64,000 bases of DNA from Comamonas testosteroni (GCF_014076415.1 NZ_CP043568.1:2046001-2110000); one strand, 5' to 3'; numbered from the stretch's first letter, positions 16,597-24,279 are shown. Notes: generated from the sequence alone by a model not told the origin. Program-made: numbers and translations.

Positions 16597-17796
16597 CTAA
16601 ATGGCAGGTCTGTTCCACTGCTGATGAATATCTACAGATATATCTGGATAGAAAACCCCTGATACATGAACCCGGTCACGCCCAGCATTTTTGGCTTGGT
16701 AAAGCAGTTGATCGGCCTCCTTCATGGCTTGCTCAAACTGTGATGGCTTGGTGATTGATGAAATCCCAAAGCTCATGGTCAGCTTTGGGCCCGTCGGAAG
16801 AACGGTGTTTTTTGACCCGAGGTCACGCTGGATTCTCTGTGCAATGAGTTCTGCTTCTCGCAGCGTTATGTCGGCTAATAGAAGCACAAACTCTTCTCCG
16901 CCGAGCCGAGCAACTAGGTCGTGCTCTCGCAAATTGTTCTTCAGAGTCGAGGAAACAAGTTGCAGCACCATATCGCCACGTTCGTGTCCCCAAGCGTCGT
17001 TGATGCGTTTGAAGTGGTCTATGTCGCAGGCCAGTACCGCCATTGGGTAGAGCCTTGGGTCGTCGAGGCGCTTCTGGGCGTGCTCTGGGAATGAACGACG
17101 ATTCAGTATCTGCGTCAAAGCATCAAAGTCACGTTCCTTGCGTAGCTTGCCGACGGTTTCCTTCACAGCAATTGCGCTCATCAACACGGTGAATAGCAGC
17201 GCGAAATTCAAAATGCTCAGTAGCGTAAAAATCCAGTAGGGCGATCTTGGCAAGGCGCTGAGATCCGTGTATTCGAGCAACCAGATCAAAACGGGTCGAG
17301 TTAAGGTGTAGGCCGTAAAGATGCTGCTCAGCCAGAGCAACGCTTTGTCAAGCCAGTCAAACGAGTTTTTCTTTGAGCCGATCTGCAATATAGGCAGCAG
17401 TAAAACAAGGCCCGAGCCTATGCTGAAAGCACTTACCCGAGCCCAGATATTGGGGTCGATTCGGCTGAACTGATACAGTGCCGCCAAGGTGATGATGGCG
17501 ATAAGTAGTGCAATTTGTGGTCGGGTCGATACACCCCATCTCTCTGCCCAACTTTTTGCAAGACACCATGCGCTTATGAGGTAAAAACTGCCTATCAGTA
17601 GTGCGTAGCGATTTAGCTCGACCAGAGGAAGCAGGGTCTGCGCGCCAAGAGTTAGGGCAGTGAGCGAGTATGCGCAGGCTTGCCAAATCAGAAAGCGCTG
17701 TGATCTTTGGAAAAGCCAAACAACGAGCAATATCGTTGCAAGCACCACTATTGCCAAAGAAGGCGTCAGAACAAAGAAATCTTTATTCGTGAACAT
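16597..17796 (-). CDS. Membrane diguanylate cyclase (GGDEF)
   Basis: The 399-residue protein has about seven predicted transmembrane helices in its first 215 residues, then a GGDEF domain (FDALTQILNRRSFPEHAQKR, CDIDHFKRINDAWGHERGD). The active site is RLGGEEF, and the product-inhibition site RxxD (REHD) lies five residues before it, so it should make cyclic di-GMP and be feedback-inhibited. It is flanked by phage genes and is therefore likely cargo that changes host motility or biofilm behaviour. Confidence 0.93.
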   Translation of the reverse strand: MFTNKDFFVLTPSLAIVVLATILLVVWLFQRSQRFLIWQACAYSLTALTLGAQTLLPLVELNRYALLIGSFYLISAWCLAKSWAERWGVSTRPQIALLIAIITLAALYQFSRIDPNIWARVSAFSIGSGLVLLLPILQIGSKKNSFDWLDKALLWLSSIFTAYTLTRPVLIWLLEYTDLSALPRSPYWIFTLLSILNFALLFTVLMSAIAVKETVGKLRKERDFDALTQILNRRSFPEHAQKRLDDPRLYPMAVLACDIDHFKRINDAWGHERGDMVLQLVSSTLKNNLREHDLVARLGGEEFVLLLADITLREAELIAQRIQRDLGSKNTVLPTGPKLTMSFGISSITKPSQFEQAMKEADQLLYQAKNAGRDRVHVSGVFYPDISVDIHQQWNRPAI

Positions 17797-18026
17797 CTGA
17801 CCAGAGCCTCATCGATCAATGATCAAAACGGAGCAGCTTTGTCTGTTCTCCACTTACATCTCGACAACTTTCAGTTGTTATTCATACATCTTGTTGTGTG
17901 AGATCACAAGCTGTTGCAATGCCTGATGCTTGATCTATGTCATCCGGATTCGACGTTATCGAGGTAGGTGCTGTAGATACTCATTTCTAAAAATAAATAG
18001 AACTCGTTACGGCTGTGTTTTCTACA

Positions 18027-18425
18027 TCAGGCAACTACTTTCTTGACCTCCTGCACCTGAACTTCGAGCCACCCCGCTTTAACTGCCAACTCTTTGCACT
18101 GCATGGCAGCCTCTTGAAGGATGTACGGCTTGCTGCGCACTGCGGTGCGCTTGGCGGTGCGTAGCCATGCAGTTTCATCAAACGGCTCTGGCGGCTTGCC
18201 GCCTGCCTTCTGTGCCATCTGGCAAAGCCGCTCGTGCGCCTGCTTTGCTTCATCCAGCATTCCGGGCTTGATGCCCGATACGCGCCAGCCTTTGTGCACG
18301 GACACCGCATCTGCTTTGGCGGCCAGGCGGCGCTGGCGCTCGAGCTCCATTCCTTGGGCTCGCATGGCGGCCATGCGGGAATCGGTGATGGGGTCGCCGT
18401 TGTGATTCACGAAAGTCAGACTCAT
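18027..18425 (-). CDS. Early phage protein, unknown
   Basis: The 132-residue protein starts MSLTFVNHNGDPITDSRMAA after GGAGGCTCCC. It is rich in Lys/Ala helices; HKGWRVSGIKPGMLDEAKQA is distinctive. It lies just downstream of rdgC in transcription order, so a role in phage DNA recombination is possible but unsupported. Confidence 0.6.
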   Translation of the reverse strand: MSLTFVNHNGDPITDSRMAAMRAQGMELERQRRLAAKADAVSVHKGWRVSGIKPGMLDEAKQAHERLCQMAQKAGGKPPEPFDETAWLRTAKRTAVRSKPYILQEAAMQCKELAVKAGWLEVQVQEVKKVVA

Positions 18426-18435
18426 GGGAGCCTCC

Positions 18436-18462
18436 AAAGAAAAGCCCGCTTGTCGGCGGGCA
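18436..18462 (-). terminator. Terminator stem between rdgC and the 132-residue gene
   Basis: Minus strand GCCCGCCGACAAGCGGGC is followed by TTTTCTTT, directly before the GGAGG of the downstream gene. Confidence 0.6.
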
Positions 18463-18518
18463 GATGATTCATTGATGTGGGCGCCTAGCCCTGGATATGC
18501 AGATCTATGAATAGATGA

Positions 18519-19454
18519 TCAGTTGCTGGCGCTGGTAGCCGGCAAGGCGGGCAGGTCGCCCAGAGCGGTGCGGCCTTCGCCGCCAAGAGCCTCAATCAGG
18601 TCGGGGATCAGGCGCGACAGCTCGCCGGTGGCAATGGCTACATCGGTATCAAATCCGCTGTCATCCTTGCTGTTGCCGTCCATGACCGCATCCAGCAGCG
18701 TGATGTTCTTGATCTGCAGGCCTTCGGTCAGCACAAAGCTCACCCGATCGTCCCAGGTCATGGCCAGCTTGGTGGGCAGCTTTCCGTGCTCGATGTGTTG
18801 GCGGACTTCATCAATATCCAGCGGGTGGCGGGCGTAGCGCACCACGGCTTTGGATTCGTCGGCGGCTTTTAGCTCCGTCTCGCGGTCGGCCGAGAAGCCG
18901 GCGGGCGGCTCCTGCGTCATCAGCCAATGCGCCATGGCAGCCTGTGGGCTGGTCTGGGTGTCCAGCAGGGCCAGGGCAAAGCCGGGCAGGCCCTCGACTA
19001 GCAGCGTCACCACCTCATCGGCGCGGCCCTGGGCGCTGGTATCGAGCACCAGAGTGCGCGCCTGCGGATCGATCCAGACCCACATGCTGCCCTGCTTGGT
19101 GAAGGCCATGGGCAGCAGATCCAGCTTGGCCTCGTCCTTGAGCTCGCGCTTTTCCTTCTTGCCGGGCTTGCGGCCCTCGGTCTTTTCGATGTGCTCGGCC
19201 TTCTCGTTGACCTTGCGATTGAGCACGCTGGCCGGCAGTACCTTGGACTCGCTCATGAAACGCATGACCCACTGCCCGGCCACGGATTCGACCAGCGGGC
19301 CGTGTTGCTCGCCGCGCGGCGGCACCCAGCCCACGGAGCGCTCCTGGGTCGCGCCGCACTCTTCAAACACTGTCTTTTGCAGGGCATCCTCCAGCACCTG
19401 CAGATCGCCCTGCCAGCTCTTGGCAATGCGGTAAATGATCATGCTCTTGAACAT
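18519..19454 (-). CDS. rdgC: Recombination-associated protein RdgC
   Basis: RdgC forms a dimeric ring on double-stranded DNA and limits RecA access. The 311-residue protein starts MFKSMIIYRIAKSW (GGAG 6 nt upstream) and shows the family pattern: GWVPPRGEQHGPLVESVAGQ, SKVLPASVLNRKVNEKAEHI and RKPGKKEKRELKDEAKLDLLP, then WIDPQARTLVLDTSAQGRAD. Length is normal. A phage-borne copy may modulate recombination during replication. Confidence 0.95.
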   Translation of the reverse strand: MFKSMIIYRIAKSWQGDLQVLEDALQKTVFEECGATQERSVGWVPPRGEQHGPLVESVAGQWVMRFMSESKVLPASVLNRKVNEKAEHIEKTEGRKPGKKEKRELKDEAKLDLLPMAFTKQGSMWVWIDPQARTLVLDTSAQGRADEVVTLLVEGLPGFALALLDTQTSPQAAMAHWLMTQEPPAGFSADRETELKAADESKAVVRYARHPLDIDEVRQHIEHGKLPTKLAMTWDDRVSFVLTEGLQIKNITLLDAVMDGNSKDDSGFDTDVAIATGELSRLIPDLIEALGGEGRTALGDLPALPATSASN

Positions 19455-19475
19455 TGAGACTCCAGAAATAGAAAA

Positions 19476-19500
19476 AGCCCGCTGATTGGCGGGCTCTGAT
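19476..19500 (-). terminator. Terminator stem upstream of rdgC
   Basis: Minus strand GAGCCCGCCAATCAGCGGGC then TTTTTC, placed between the 33-residue gene and the rdgC ribosome site. Confidence 0.6.
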
Positions 19501-19519
19501 GTGGGGGAAGTTGTGGCTG

Positions 19520-19621
19520 TTAGTGGCCGCAAGGAAGTGGTTGACCCTGCTCTTCTTTGAAGTCTTTAGGAAGAGGGGCGCCGCAGCTTCCGCAACGCTT
19601 GTCAGTGGTGGTGTTTGTCAT
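19520..19621 (-). CDS. 33-residue zinc-ribbon-like mini-protein
   Basis: MTNTTTDKRCGSCGAPLPKD continues to PLPCGH and stops. CGSC plus PCGH make a plausible zinc knuckle. An alternative in-frame ATG at 19636 adds five residues but has no ribosome site. It lies between two GCCCGC terminator stems (19476-19500 and 19637-19662), like a self-contained transcription unit. Confidence 0.5.
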   Translation of the reverse strand: MTNTTTDKRCGSCGAPLPKDFKEEQGQPLPCGH

Positions 19622-19636
19622 GCTGGTGATACTCAT

Positions 19637-19662
19637 AAAAAAGCCCGCTCAATGGCGGGCAA
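19637..19662 (-). terminator. Terminator stem
   Basis: Minus strand GCCCGCCATTGAGCGGGC followed by TTTTTTA, after the 60-residue gene. Confidence 0.65.
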
Positions 19663-19683
19663 AGGCAATTCTGTGGAGGCTCT

Positions 19684-19866
19684 CTAAATCTTGCTGCGGC
19701 CTCGGTAGTCGAGGTCGGTGGCGGAGTAGTTTTCTCGCTTGCGCCATTCCATTTGCACCGGGCCGGCATGTTCAGGAGGGTAGGTGATGCGCTCTTTTTC
19801 GCGGCTGAGCTCCCATCGCTTGGCCTCCACGACATGGTGAACGGTTGATTTTTTAGTTCTGGTCAT
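19684..19866 (-). CDS. Small early phage protein
   Basis: The 60-residue basic protein MTRTKKSTVHHVVEAKRWEL... is followed by a terminator. A 19-residue leader frame (MYCGPSVRIFIESLTNDQN, 19853-19912, after AAGGA) overlaps its start and may couple translation. Function unknown. Confidence 0.45.
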   Translation of the reverse strand: MTRTKKSTVHHVVEAKRWELSREKERITYPPEHAGPVQMEWRKRENYSATDLDYRGRSKI

Positions 19867-19912
19867 TGGTGAGGCTCTCTATAAATATGCGAACGCTAGG
19901 CCCACAGTACAT

Positions 19913-20255
19913 GGTTAATCCTTAGTGGTCTATCAATTTATTTTTGAAGTCTTTGATGTGAGGGGCGTCAGGTCGGGGTAACGGAAGATTTCCAACCAAA
20001 GGTCTTTCAGTTCACCTATACTGGGTTCACTCGCTGTTAAGGCTGTTCGCCCCAACAGCGCCTGTCTGACACCAATGCCGCCCCTTGGCCGCAGGTAGCC
20101 GCTCTTCTAGCAAAGCACGCGGTGGTCACACCCCTCTAGGCGAACTTCCCAGATCCTGAACATCCTCGCGGATCTGCGTTGCCCCTGCACTTGGCACGGG
20201 CCTTCCCTAACTTATTTGACGGTCTGCGCAATCGTGCGTGCGATCGTTCGCTTTC
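19913..20255. other. Intergenic region between divergent genes
   Basis: About 340 bp with no supported ORF. It should hold divergent promoters; TATACT at 20017-20022 is a candidate rightward -10 box without a convincing -35. Confidence 0.4.
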
Positions 20256-20474
20256 ATGCTGCACAAAAACACTACAGAGCAGATTGGCCGCTACGTGGTC
20301 ACACCTCTCACCCAGACTGACGCAAGTGGTCAATTCACTGCTGCTGTCTCTATTCGTCGTGGTACTTATGACCGAATCTTTCGGTTTATCCCGCATTTTT
20401 CTGATGAGTCGCTTGCCTCTAAATATGCTTTGGCTGAAGGTCGGAGCATGGTGCTTGGTCACCAGCTGAATTGA
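20256..20474 (+). CDS. Small protein resembling host-type Burkholderiales ORFans
   Basis: The 72-residue frame MLHKNTTEQIGRYVVTPLTQ then AAVSIRRGTYDRIFRFIPHF, ending AEGRSMVLGHQLN, resembles short conserved proteins I associate with Burkholderiales chromosomes; the family assignment is uncertain. It is on the plus strand with the RRM gene, against the direction of the early operon, which suggests cargo. Confidence 0.5.
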   Translation: MLHKNTTEQIGRYVVTPLTQTDASGQFTAAVSIRRGTYDRIFRFIPHFSDESLASKYALAEGRSMVLGHQLN

Positions 20475-20607
20475 GCTGCATCATTTTTCATCCCTCAGTA
20501 GAAGCTTTGGCTACTGACTAATCTTCACCAAAGCACTCTCGTGGTTCTCTTGGGAATCATCTTTCGCTCCGAAAAATAAGCAGCGAAATCCACTTAGAAG
20601 GTAATCT

Positions 20608-20859
20608 ATGCAAAGCAATCTCTACGTCTCCAATCTTGGCTATGGCATCGACCGCGAAACGCTGAAATCACATTTTTCAAGCTGCGGGGATGTGCTGTCC
20701 TCCGAAGTAATAACGGACCGAAATACAGGTCAATCGCGCGGCTTCGGCTTTGTTGAAATGGGCACGGCTGCCCAAGCAAAAGCAGCGATCGACTCCCTGA
20801 ATGATCAGTCGTTGGGTGGTCGAGTGATCTCTGTATCTCTAGCCAACACACGCAAGTAA
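20608..20859 (+). CDS. RRM-type RNA-binding protein
   Basis: The 83-residue protein is a single RNA recognition motif: RNP2 is LYVSNL near residue 5 and RNP1 is RGFGFVEM near residue 46, with the expected DRNTGQSRG loop. Such small proteins in bacteria resemble cyanobacterial Rbp proteins and are often linked to cold or stress response. AAGG precedes the ATG and a strong terminator follows. It appears to be prophage cargo. Confidence 0.92.
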   Translation: MQSNLYVSNLGYGIDRETLKSHFSSCGDVLSSEVITDRNTGQSRGFGFVEMGTAAQAKAAIDSLNDQSLGGRVISVSLANTRK

Positions 20860-20874
20860 TTTCTTACTCGGCGT

Positions 20875-20909
20875 AAAAAAGCCCACATCTGTACAGGTGT
20901 GGGCTTTTT
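20875..20909 (+). terminator. Rho-independent terminator after the RRM gene
   Basis: GCCCACATCTG pairs with CAGGTGTGGGC (20881-20904) across a TA turn, with A and T tracts on the two sides, so it can work in both directions. Confidence 0.85.
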
Positions 20910-20929
20910 GCATTCTTAAATTTTCGACG

Positions 20930-21199
20930 TCAATGCTCTTCTCTGACGCACTTCACAATATTCTCGCTAACCCAAATTGCTGTCATTCCTGGGCAATGCC
21001 AAGCGCTAAGCGCCGAAATTTTGAGTGCAACAGCAGCTTGCTCAATGTTCTTGCCTGATTCGGATTTGCAGCCTCCCATGAGCAGGCAAGTCAGCAAAAC
21101 CGCCGAGGTGCACAAGAAGAATGCCGCCCTCCAAAGGAAGTGTTTGCTCCTGCCTCGCCTCTTGGGTAGGTGCTCAAGCTGGATTGGTGGCCTTGCCAT
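20930..21199 (-). CDS. Small lipoprotein with CPGMxAxW motif
   Basis: The 89-residue protein has a basic start, a hydrophobic segment, and lipobox LMGGC, so it should be a lipoprotein. Its C-terminus WHCPGMTAIWVSENIVKC matches the neighbouring gene at 21424-21621 (ACPGMHAEWLDEKTVQC), showing the two are paralogues. The paired Cys could form a disulphide. Function unknown. Confidence 0.6.
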   Translation of the reverse strand: MARPPIQLEHLPKRRGRSKHFLWRAAFFLCTSAVLLTCLLMGGCKSESGKNIEQAAVALKISALSAWHCPGMTAIWVSENIVKCVREEH

Positions 21200-21204
21200 A
21201 CGCC

Positions 21205-21411
21205 TTAGTCAATGTTGATGGATGCGAACGCATAAGCCGCTGTTGCACCCTTTGGCACTCTAGAGCTCGCATGTTGATGACCTGGAATGGACGTCTGCGC
21301 AGCGAAGGTAAAAGTACTGTCTAAAGACAAGCTATTACAGTGAATTCTGCAATGCCTATTCTCTATCCTTCTGTGCAAAAAGAGCGAAAAGACTTCCTGC
21401 AAAAAGGTCAT
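21205..21411 (-). CDS. Doubtful small ORF
   Basis: A 68-residue frame ends 5 nt before the lipoprotein ATG and so could be coupled to it. It lacks a clear ribosome site and any recognisable motif. Confidence 0.25.
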   Translation of the reverse strand: MTFLQEVFSLFLHRRIENRHCRIHCNSLSLDSTFTFAAQTSIPGHQHASSRVPKGATAAYAFASINID

Positions 21412-21423
21412 GTCTTGGTCAAT

Positions 21424-21621
21424 CTAAGGTTGCTCTTTCAGGCATTGCACGGTCTTCTCGTCCAGCCACTCGGCGTGCATGCCCGGACAGGCGAATTCAT
21501 CGCGCAGACTTTTGGTGATGGTTTGGGGTTCATCGGCTTGGGCATCAGGCGCGGACAGCCAGGCTGCGAGAAGCAGGGCGCTAACGATGACCAGCAGGGA
21601 GTCAACAATCGTCTTCAGCAT
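21424..21621 (-). CDS. Small secreted protein with CPGMxAxW motif
   Basis: The 65-residue protein has a signal sequence (MLKTIVDSLLVIVSALLLAA, cleavage after AQA likely) and a mature part of about 35 residues with FACPGMHAEWLDEKTVQCLK. It is a paralogue of the adjacent lipoprotein. AGGAG lies 6 nt before the ATG. Probably periplasmic; function unknown. Confidence 0.65.
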   Translation of the reverse strand: MLKTIVDSLLVIVSALLLAAWLSAPDAQADEPQTITKSLRDEFACPGMHAEWLDEKTVQCLKEQP

Positions 21622-21654
21622 GAGGATCTCCTGTCAGTTTTCAAAGCTGAATGC

Positions 21655-21789
21655 TCAAAGGGGCCAGGCTTCTGGCGTGAGTGCGATCACCACGACCGCA
21701 CCGACCAAGCAGAAGAGGCCGAAGCCGGTGAGCGCCCATTGCGCGGCGAGCAGCAGCTTTGTTGCCCTTGTGGCGGGTGATGAATGCAT
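21655..21789 (-). CDS. Small single-pass membrane protein
   Basis: The 44-residue protein starts MHSSPATRATKLLLAAQWAL after AGGAG and has one long hydrophobic helix (ALTGFGLFCLVGAVVVIALT). It is the first of three small envelope-directed genes on this strand. Confidence 0.55.
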   Translation of the reverse strand: MHSSPATRATKLLLAAQWALTGFGLFCLVGAVVVIALTPEAWPL

Positions 21790-21803
21790 GGAATCTCCTG
21801 AAG

Positions 21804-21834
21804 AAAAAGCCCGCGAGCTGCTGCTGCGGGCTTT
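21804..21834 (-). terminator. Terminator stem upstream of the membrane mini-gene
   Basis: Minus strand AAAGCCCGC / GCGGGCTTTTT around an 11-nt loop, followed at once by the AGGAG of the 44-residue gene. Confidence 0.6.
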
Positions 21835-21876
21835 GAATAGAGGGCCGATGACCTTTCGAGTCATGCCTAGGGAAAG

Positions 21877-23093
21877 TGTAGAAGTTCCGATCTGATCTGA
21901 CAGTTGCTCCCGTTTCGGACGGTACGGCTGTCAGATTAATTCAGCTCTTTTACCTTGTCGTCCCACACCTCCTTTGCATCCATCAGCGTTTGCATCGGCG
22001 TCCTGCCGCAGCACATCTTGCCCTGATGCGTGCGCTGGCTGTTGTAGTAATTGATCCAGTCGTCCAGATCCGTTTGCAGCTCGTCGATGGACCGGTAGAT
22101 CTTGCGCCTGAACGTCACCTGGTAGAACTCCTGCAGGATGGTCTTGTGGAATCGCTCGCAGATGCCATTAGTCTGCGGGTGACGCACCTTGGTCTTGGTG
22201 TGTTCAATGTCATTGACGGCTAGGTACAGTTGGTAGTCATGCGTTTCGGCCTTGCCGCAATACTCCGTGCCCCTGTCGGTCAAGATTCGCAACAGCCCCA
22301 TGCCTTGCTCGGCCAGGAACGGCAGCACCCGGTCATTGAGCAGATCAGCACCTGTGATCGGCGTTTTTGTGGTGTAGAGCTTGGCAGCGGCCCATTTGGA
22401 ATAGGTGTCCACAAAGGTCTGCTGGTAGATGCGCCCGACTCCCTTGATCGAGCCCACATAGAAGGTGTCCTGGCTACCCAGATAACCGGGATGGGCGGTT
22501 TCGATTTCTCCGCAGGCCAGCTCATCTTCACGCTTTTTCTCCAAGGCTGCCACCTGGGCTTCGGTGAGCACAGCGCCAGTCTTGGCGACCTCGGCCTCCA
22601 GGTTTGACAGACGCTGTTTGAAGCTGGCCAGTTGATGGCGCATCCAGATGGAGCGTACACCGGATGGCGACACAAAGATGCCCCGCTGGCGTAATTCATT
22701 GCTGGCACGCAACTGTCCATGCGCTGGCTGCTCCAGGGCATAGGTAATAACGGTCGCTTCGATGGCGTCATCAACCCGGTTCTTGAGATTGGGCTTGCGC
22801 CTTGAAGTCTGGATCAGGGCCTCGACGCCGCCTTCTTCGTGGGCATGCTGATAGCGGTAGAAAGTGTCACGGGAGACGCCCATGACTTTGCACGCCTTGG
22901 AGATGTTGCCCAGCTCGCTGGCCAGGTTGAGCAGGCCGACCTTGTGCCGGATGATGGTTTGGTTGAAACTATTCATGAGGTTTCTCCGTTGGGCGCTTGC
23001 GCGCCCGGATTGATAAAGATTCGTACCCTTATCAAAACGGGAAACCTCACCTGTTGGCAAGGCACACTGTCAGATCAAGTCTGAACTTCTACA
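21877..23093. mobile_element. IS481-family insertion sequence
   Basis: A 1,217-bp element bounded by imperfect inverted repeats of about 28 bp: both begin TGTAGAAGTTC and share GATCTGACAG further in, giving TGT...ACA ends as in IS481 elements. It contains one transposase gene. I see no clear target-site duplication (left flank GGGAAAG, right flank GGTGATG). It lies inside the prophage early region and separates the minus-strand frames on either side. Confidence 0.88.
21936..22976 (-). CDS. IS481-family transposase
   Basis: The 346-residue DDE transposase starts MNSFNQTIIRHKVGLLNLAS after GGAG, with an N-terminal helix-turn-helix (NISKACKVMGVSRDTFYRYQ). The rve integrase-core domain holds Asp in TFVDTYSKWAAAKLY, Asp in LTDRGTEYCG, and Glu in HPQTNGICERFHKTILQEF. 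The frame is intact, so the element may still be active. Confidence 0.93.
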   Translation of the reverse strand: MNSFNQTIIRHKVGLLNLASELGNISKACKVMGVSRDTFYRYQHAHEEGGVEALIQTSRRKPNLKNRVDDAIEATVITYALEQPAHGQLRASNELRQRGIFVSPSGVRSIWMRHQLASFKQRLSNLEAEVAKTGAVLTEAQVAALEKKREDELACGEIETAHPGYLGSQDTFYVGSIKGVGRIYQQTFVDTYSKWAAAKLYTTKTPITGADLLNDRVLPFLAEQGMGLLRILTDRGTEYCGKAETHDYQLYLAVNDIEHTKTKVRHPQTNGICERFHKTILQEFYQVTFRRKIYRSIDELQTDLDDWINYYNSQRTHQGKMCCGRTPMQTLMDAKEVWDDKVKELN

Positions 23094-23527
23094 GGTGATG
23101 TGCCATCTGGTGTGACCACTCTCGCTAAGCTCGTAATTGACGCCAGCCCAGGCGAATTCCTGTGCTGCCGTACCTGCTCGAGCAGTCACGCCAGATAGCT
23201 GCCGCTTACGCCGGCAAGTCGTGATGGCTATCGCTGTGTTCGCCCCAGCTTGCCAACATCTCAACAACAAGAGCGAAGCTTCGTTGCAGGACTCAGACTT
23301 TCACTGCTTGCAGGCGGGCAACTGCCTGTCACAAACCATCAAAAAAAAGAGCGGATCACCCGGCTTTCGGTCTGTCGGTAGCGGCATCTCGGATTGCCCA
23401 ACTCCACGCCCGGTTTCTGTTTTCATTGCCGCGCTCTTTCTTGATGGCCCCGCTATAGCCTCTGCGGGAGAGGGCGCATGTATGGCACATGTTGGCTGAA
23501 TGCTCACATCTCAAGATCTCCGGGCAC
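23094..23527. other. Region right of the IS without a confident gene
   Basis: Several short overlapping frames exist on both strands. A minus frame ending at the IS (GTAAQEFAWAGVNYELSESG, ...) and another at 23356-23490 (AIKKERGNENRNRAWSWAIR) look protein-like but have no clear start. The first may be the remnant of a gene split by the IS. Confidence 0.4.
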
Positions 23528-23556
23528 AAAAAAGCCACCTTAGAAGGTGGCTGTTG
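23528..23556 (-). terminator. Terminator of the small-gene array
   Basis: Minus strand GCCACCTTCTAAGGTGGC then TTTTTT, downstream of the last gene of the array; same GCCACC/GGTGGC design as two others at 24401 and 24735. Confidence 0.75.
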
Positions 23557-23598
23557 AAAATGAAGCTACGTAATCGTGGGAGCTGTCGAACACTCTTG

Positions 23599-23781
23599 CT
23601 ACCAGTAACGATAGCTATGGCGCATGCGCGATTGCTTCTCTTTTTGCCTCCGCTTGTTTTTTTCAGGAGGTCCGCACTGCTCGATGTTGGGTGGACTGGG
23701 GAGTGGCTCGCCTCTGGCGAAGACTCGTCTGACTGTTCTCCAAACCTTCAGGAATGAAGATGGGATGCGGCTTACTGACAT
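23599..23781 (-). CDS. Array gene 1: small basic protein
   Basis: The 60-residue protein MSVSRIPSSFLKVWRTVRRV... ends in a strongly basic tail (KNKRRQKEKQSRMRHSYRYW). It starts 1 nt after a degenerate copy of the palindromic ribosome site. It is the last of three genes (24263 to 23599) probably served by one promoter box. No known family. Confidence 0.6.
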   Translation of the reverse strand: MSVSRIPSSFLKVWRTVRRVFARGEPLPSPPNIEQCGPPEKNKRRQKEKQSRMRHSYRYW

Positions 23782-23782
23782 A

Positions 23783-23797
23783 TAGACCTCCAGACTG
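23783..23797 (-). promoter_or_regulatory. Start-associated ribosome site, degenerate copy
   Basis: Minus strand CAGTCTGGAGGTCTA keeps the GGAGGTCTA right half exactly, but its left half has diverged from the palindrome. ATG follows after 1 nt. Confidence 0.7.
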
Positions 23798-23840
23798 ACA
23801 CGCGTGAGCTACGGGCTCGCTGCGTCTCCGTGTGGTGCTG

Positions 23841-24020
23841 TCACGCCTTGTCGTTGACAGCAGGTGTTTCGGAGCTGGGCTGTGGGGATTTTGGCGTCGG
23901 TGCGAGTGGTGGATCGAGACTGGGTTCGATGGGTTGAATCTTTGAAATCGGCTCGAGGAGCATCACCCACATATCACGCCAGAACTCGGACTGACGTTTG
24001 TAGCCAAGTAGTGAAAACAT
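23841..24020 (-). CDS. Array gene 2: 59-residue paralogue of array gene 4
   Basis: MFSLLGYKRQSEFWRDMWVM continues LLEPISKIQP and a Pro/Ser-rich tail ending PAVNDKA. It aligns end to end with the gene at 24471-24650 (same length; MF.LL.Y.R...FW.DMW..LLEPIS; tail ending A.NDK). The N-terminal part looks like an amphipathic helix. It begins 25 nt after the preceding stop, just behind the start-associated palindrome. Not annotated in any family I know. Confidence 0.7.
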   Translation of the reverse strand: MFSLLGYKRQSEFWRDMWVMLLEPISKIQPIEPSLDPPLAPTPKSPQPSSETPAVNDKA

Positions 24021-24021
24021 A

Positions 24022-24036
24022 TAGACCTCCGGTCAG
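24022..24036 (-). promoter_or_regulatory. Start-associated palindromic ribosome site
   Basis: Minus strand CTGACCGGAGGTCTA: GACC and GGTC pair around GGA, placing GGAGG in a small stem 1 nt from the ATG-proximal base. Confidence 0.8.
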
Positions 24037-24044
24037 ATGCTTGC

Positions 24045-24263
24045 TCAAGCGGCAGAGATTTTGTTGAGGACCGCTTGCAGCAAAAGGCGGTTCGTTTTTT
24101 TGCGCAGCATCTGCTCAGGTGACTCCTCCTGCAACTGTGCATCCGTTTGAAATGGCGTGTGAAAGATTCGGTCGTCATCCGCCACGCTCCGGGAATCGAC
24201 TCCCTGTTTCACGGCGGGAAGCCGGGAGCGGATGTTGAAGATAGTTTTGTCGATGAAAGACAT
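24045..24263 (-). CDS. Array gene 3: 72-residue protein
   Basis: MSFIDKTIFNIRSRLPAVKQ... then FQTDAQLQEESPEQMLRKKT and a helical end (NRLLLQAVLNKISAA). It follows the perfect palindromic ribosome site and a promoter-like box at 24310-24338, heading a three-gene unit. Function unknown. Confidence 0.65.
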   Translation of the reverse strand: MSFIDKTIFNIRSRLPAVKQGVDSRSVADDDRIFHTPFQTDAQLQEESPEQMLRKKTNRLLLQAVLNKISAA

Positions 24264-24264
24264 A

Positions 24265-24279
24265 TAGACCTCCGGTCTA
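24265..24279 (-). promoter_or_regulatory. Start-associated palindromic ribosome site
   Basis: Minus strand TAGACCGGAGGTCTA, a perfect 6-bp inverted repeat around GGA that contains the Shine-Dalgarno. ATG follows after 1 nt. Confidence 0.85.

Noticed and set aside
21866..23103. Target-site duplication flanking the IS
   Set aside because: Flanks GGGAAAG and GGTGATG share no convincing 4-8 bp direct repeat.
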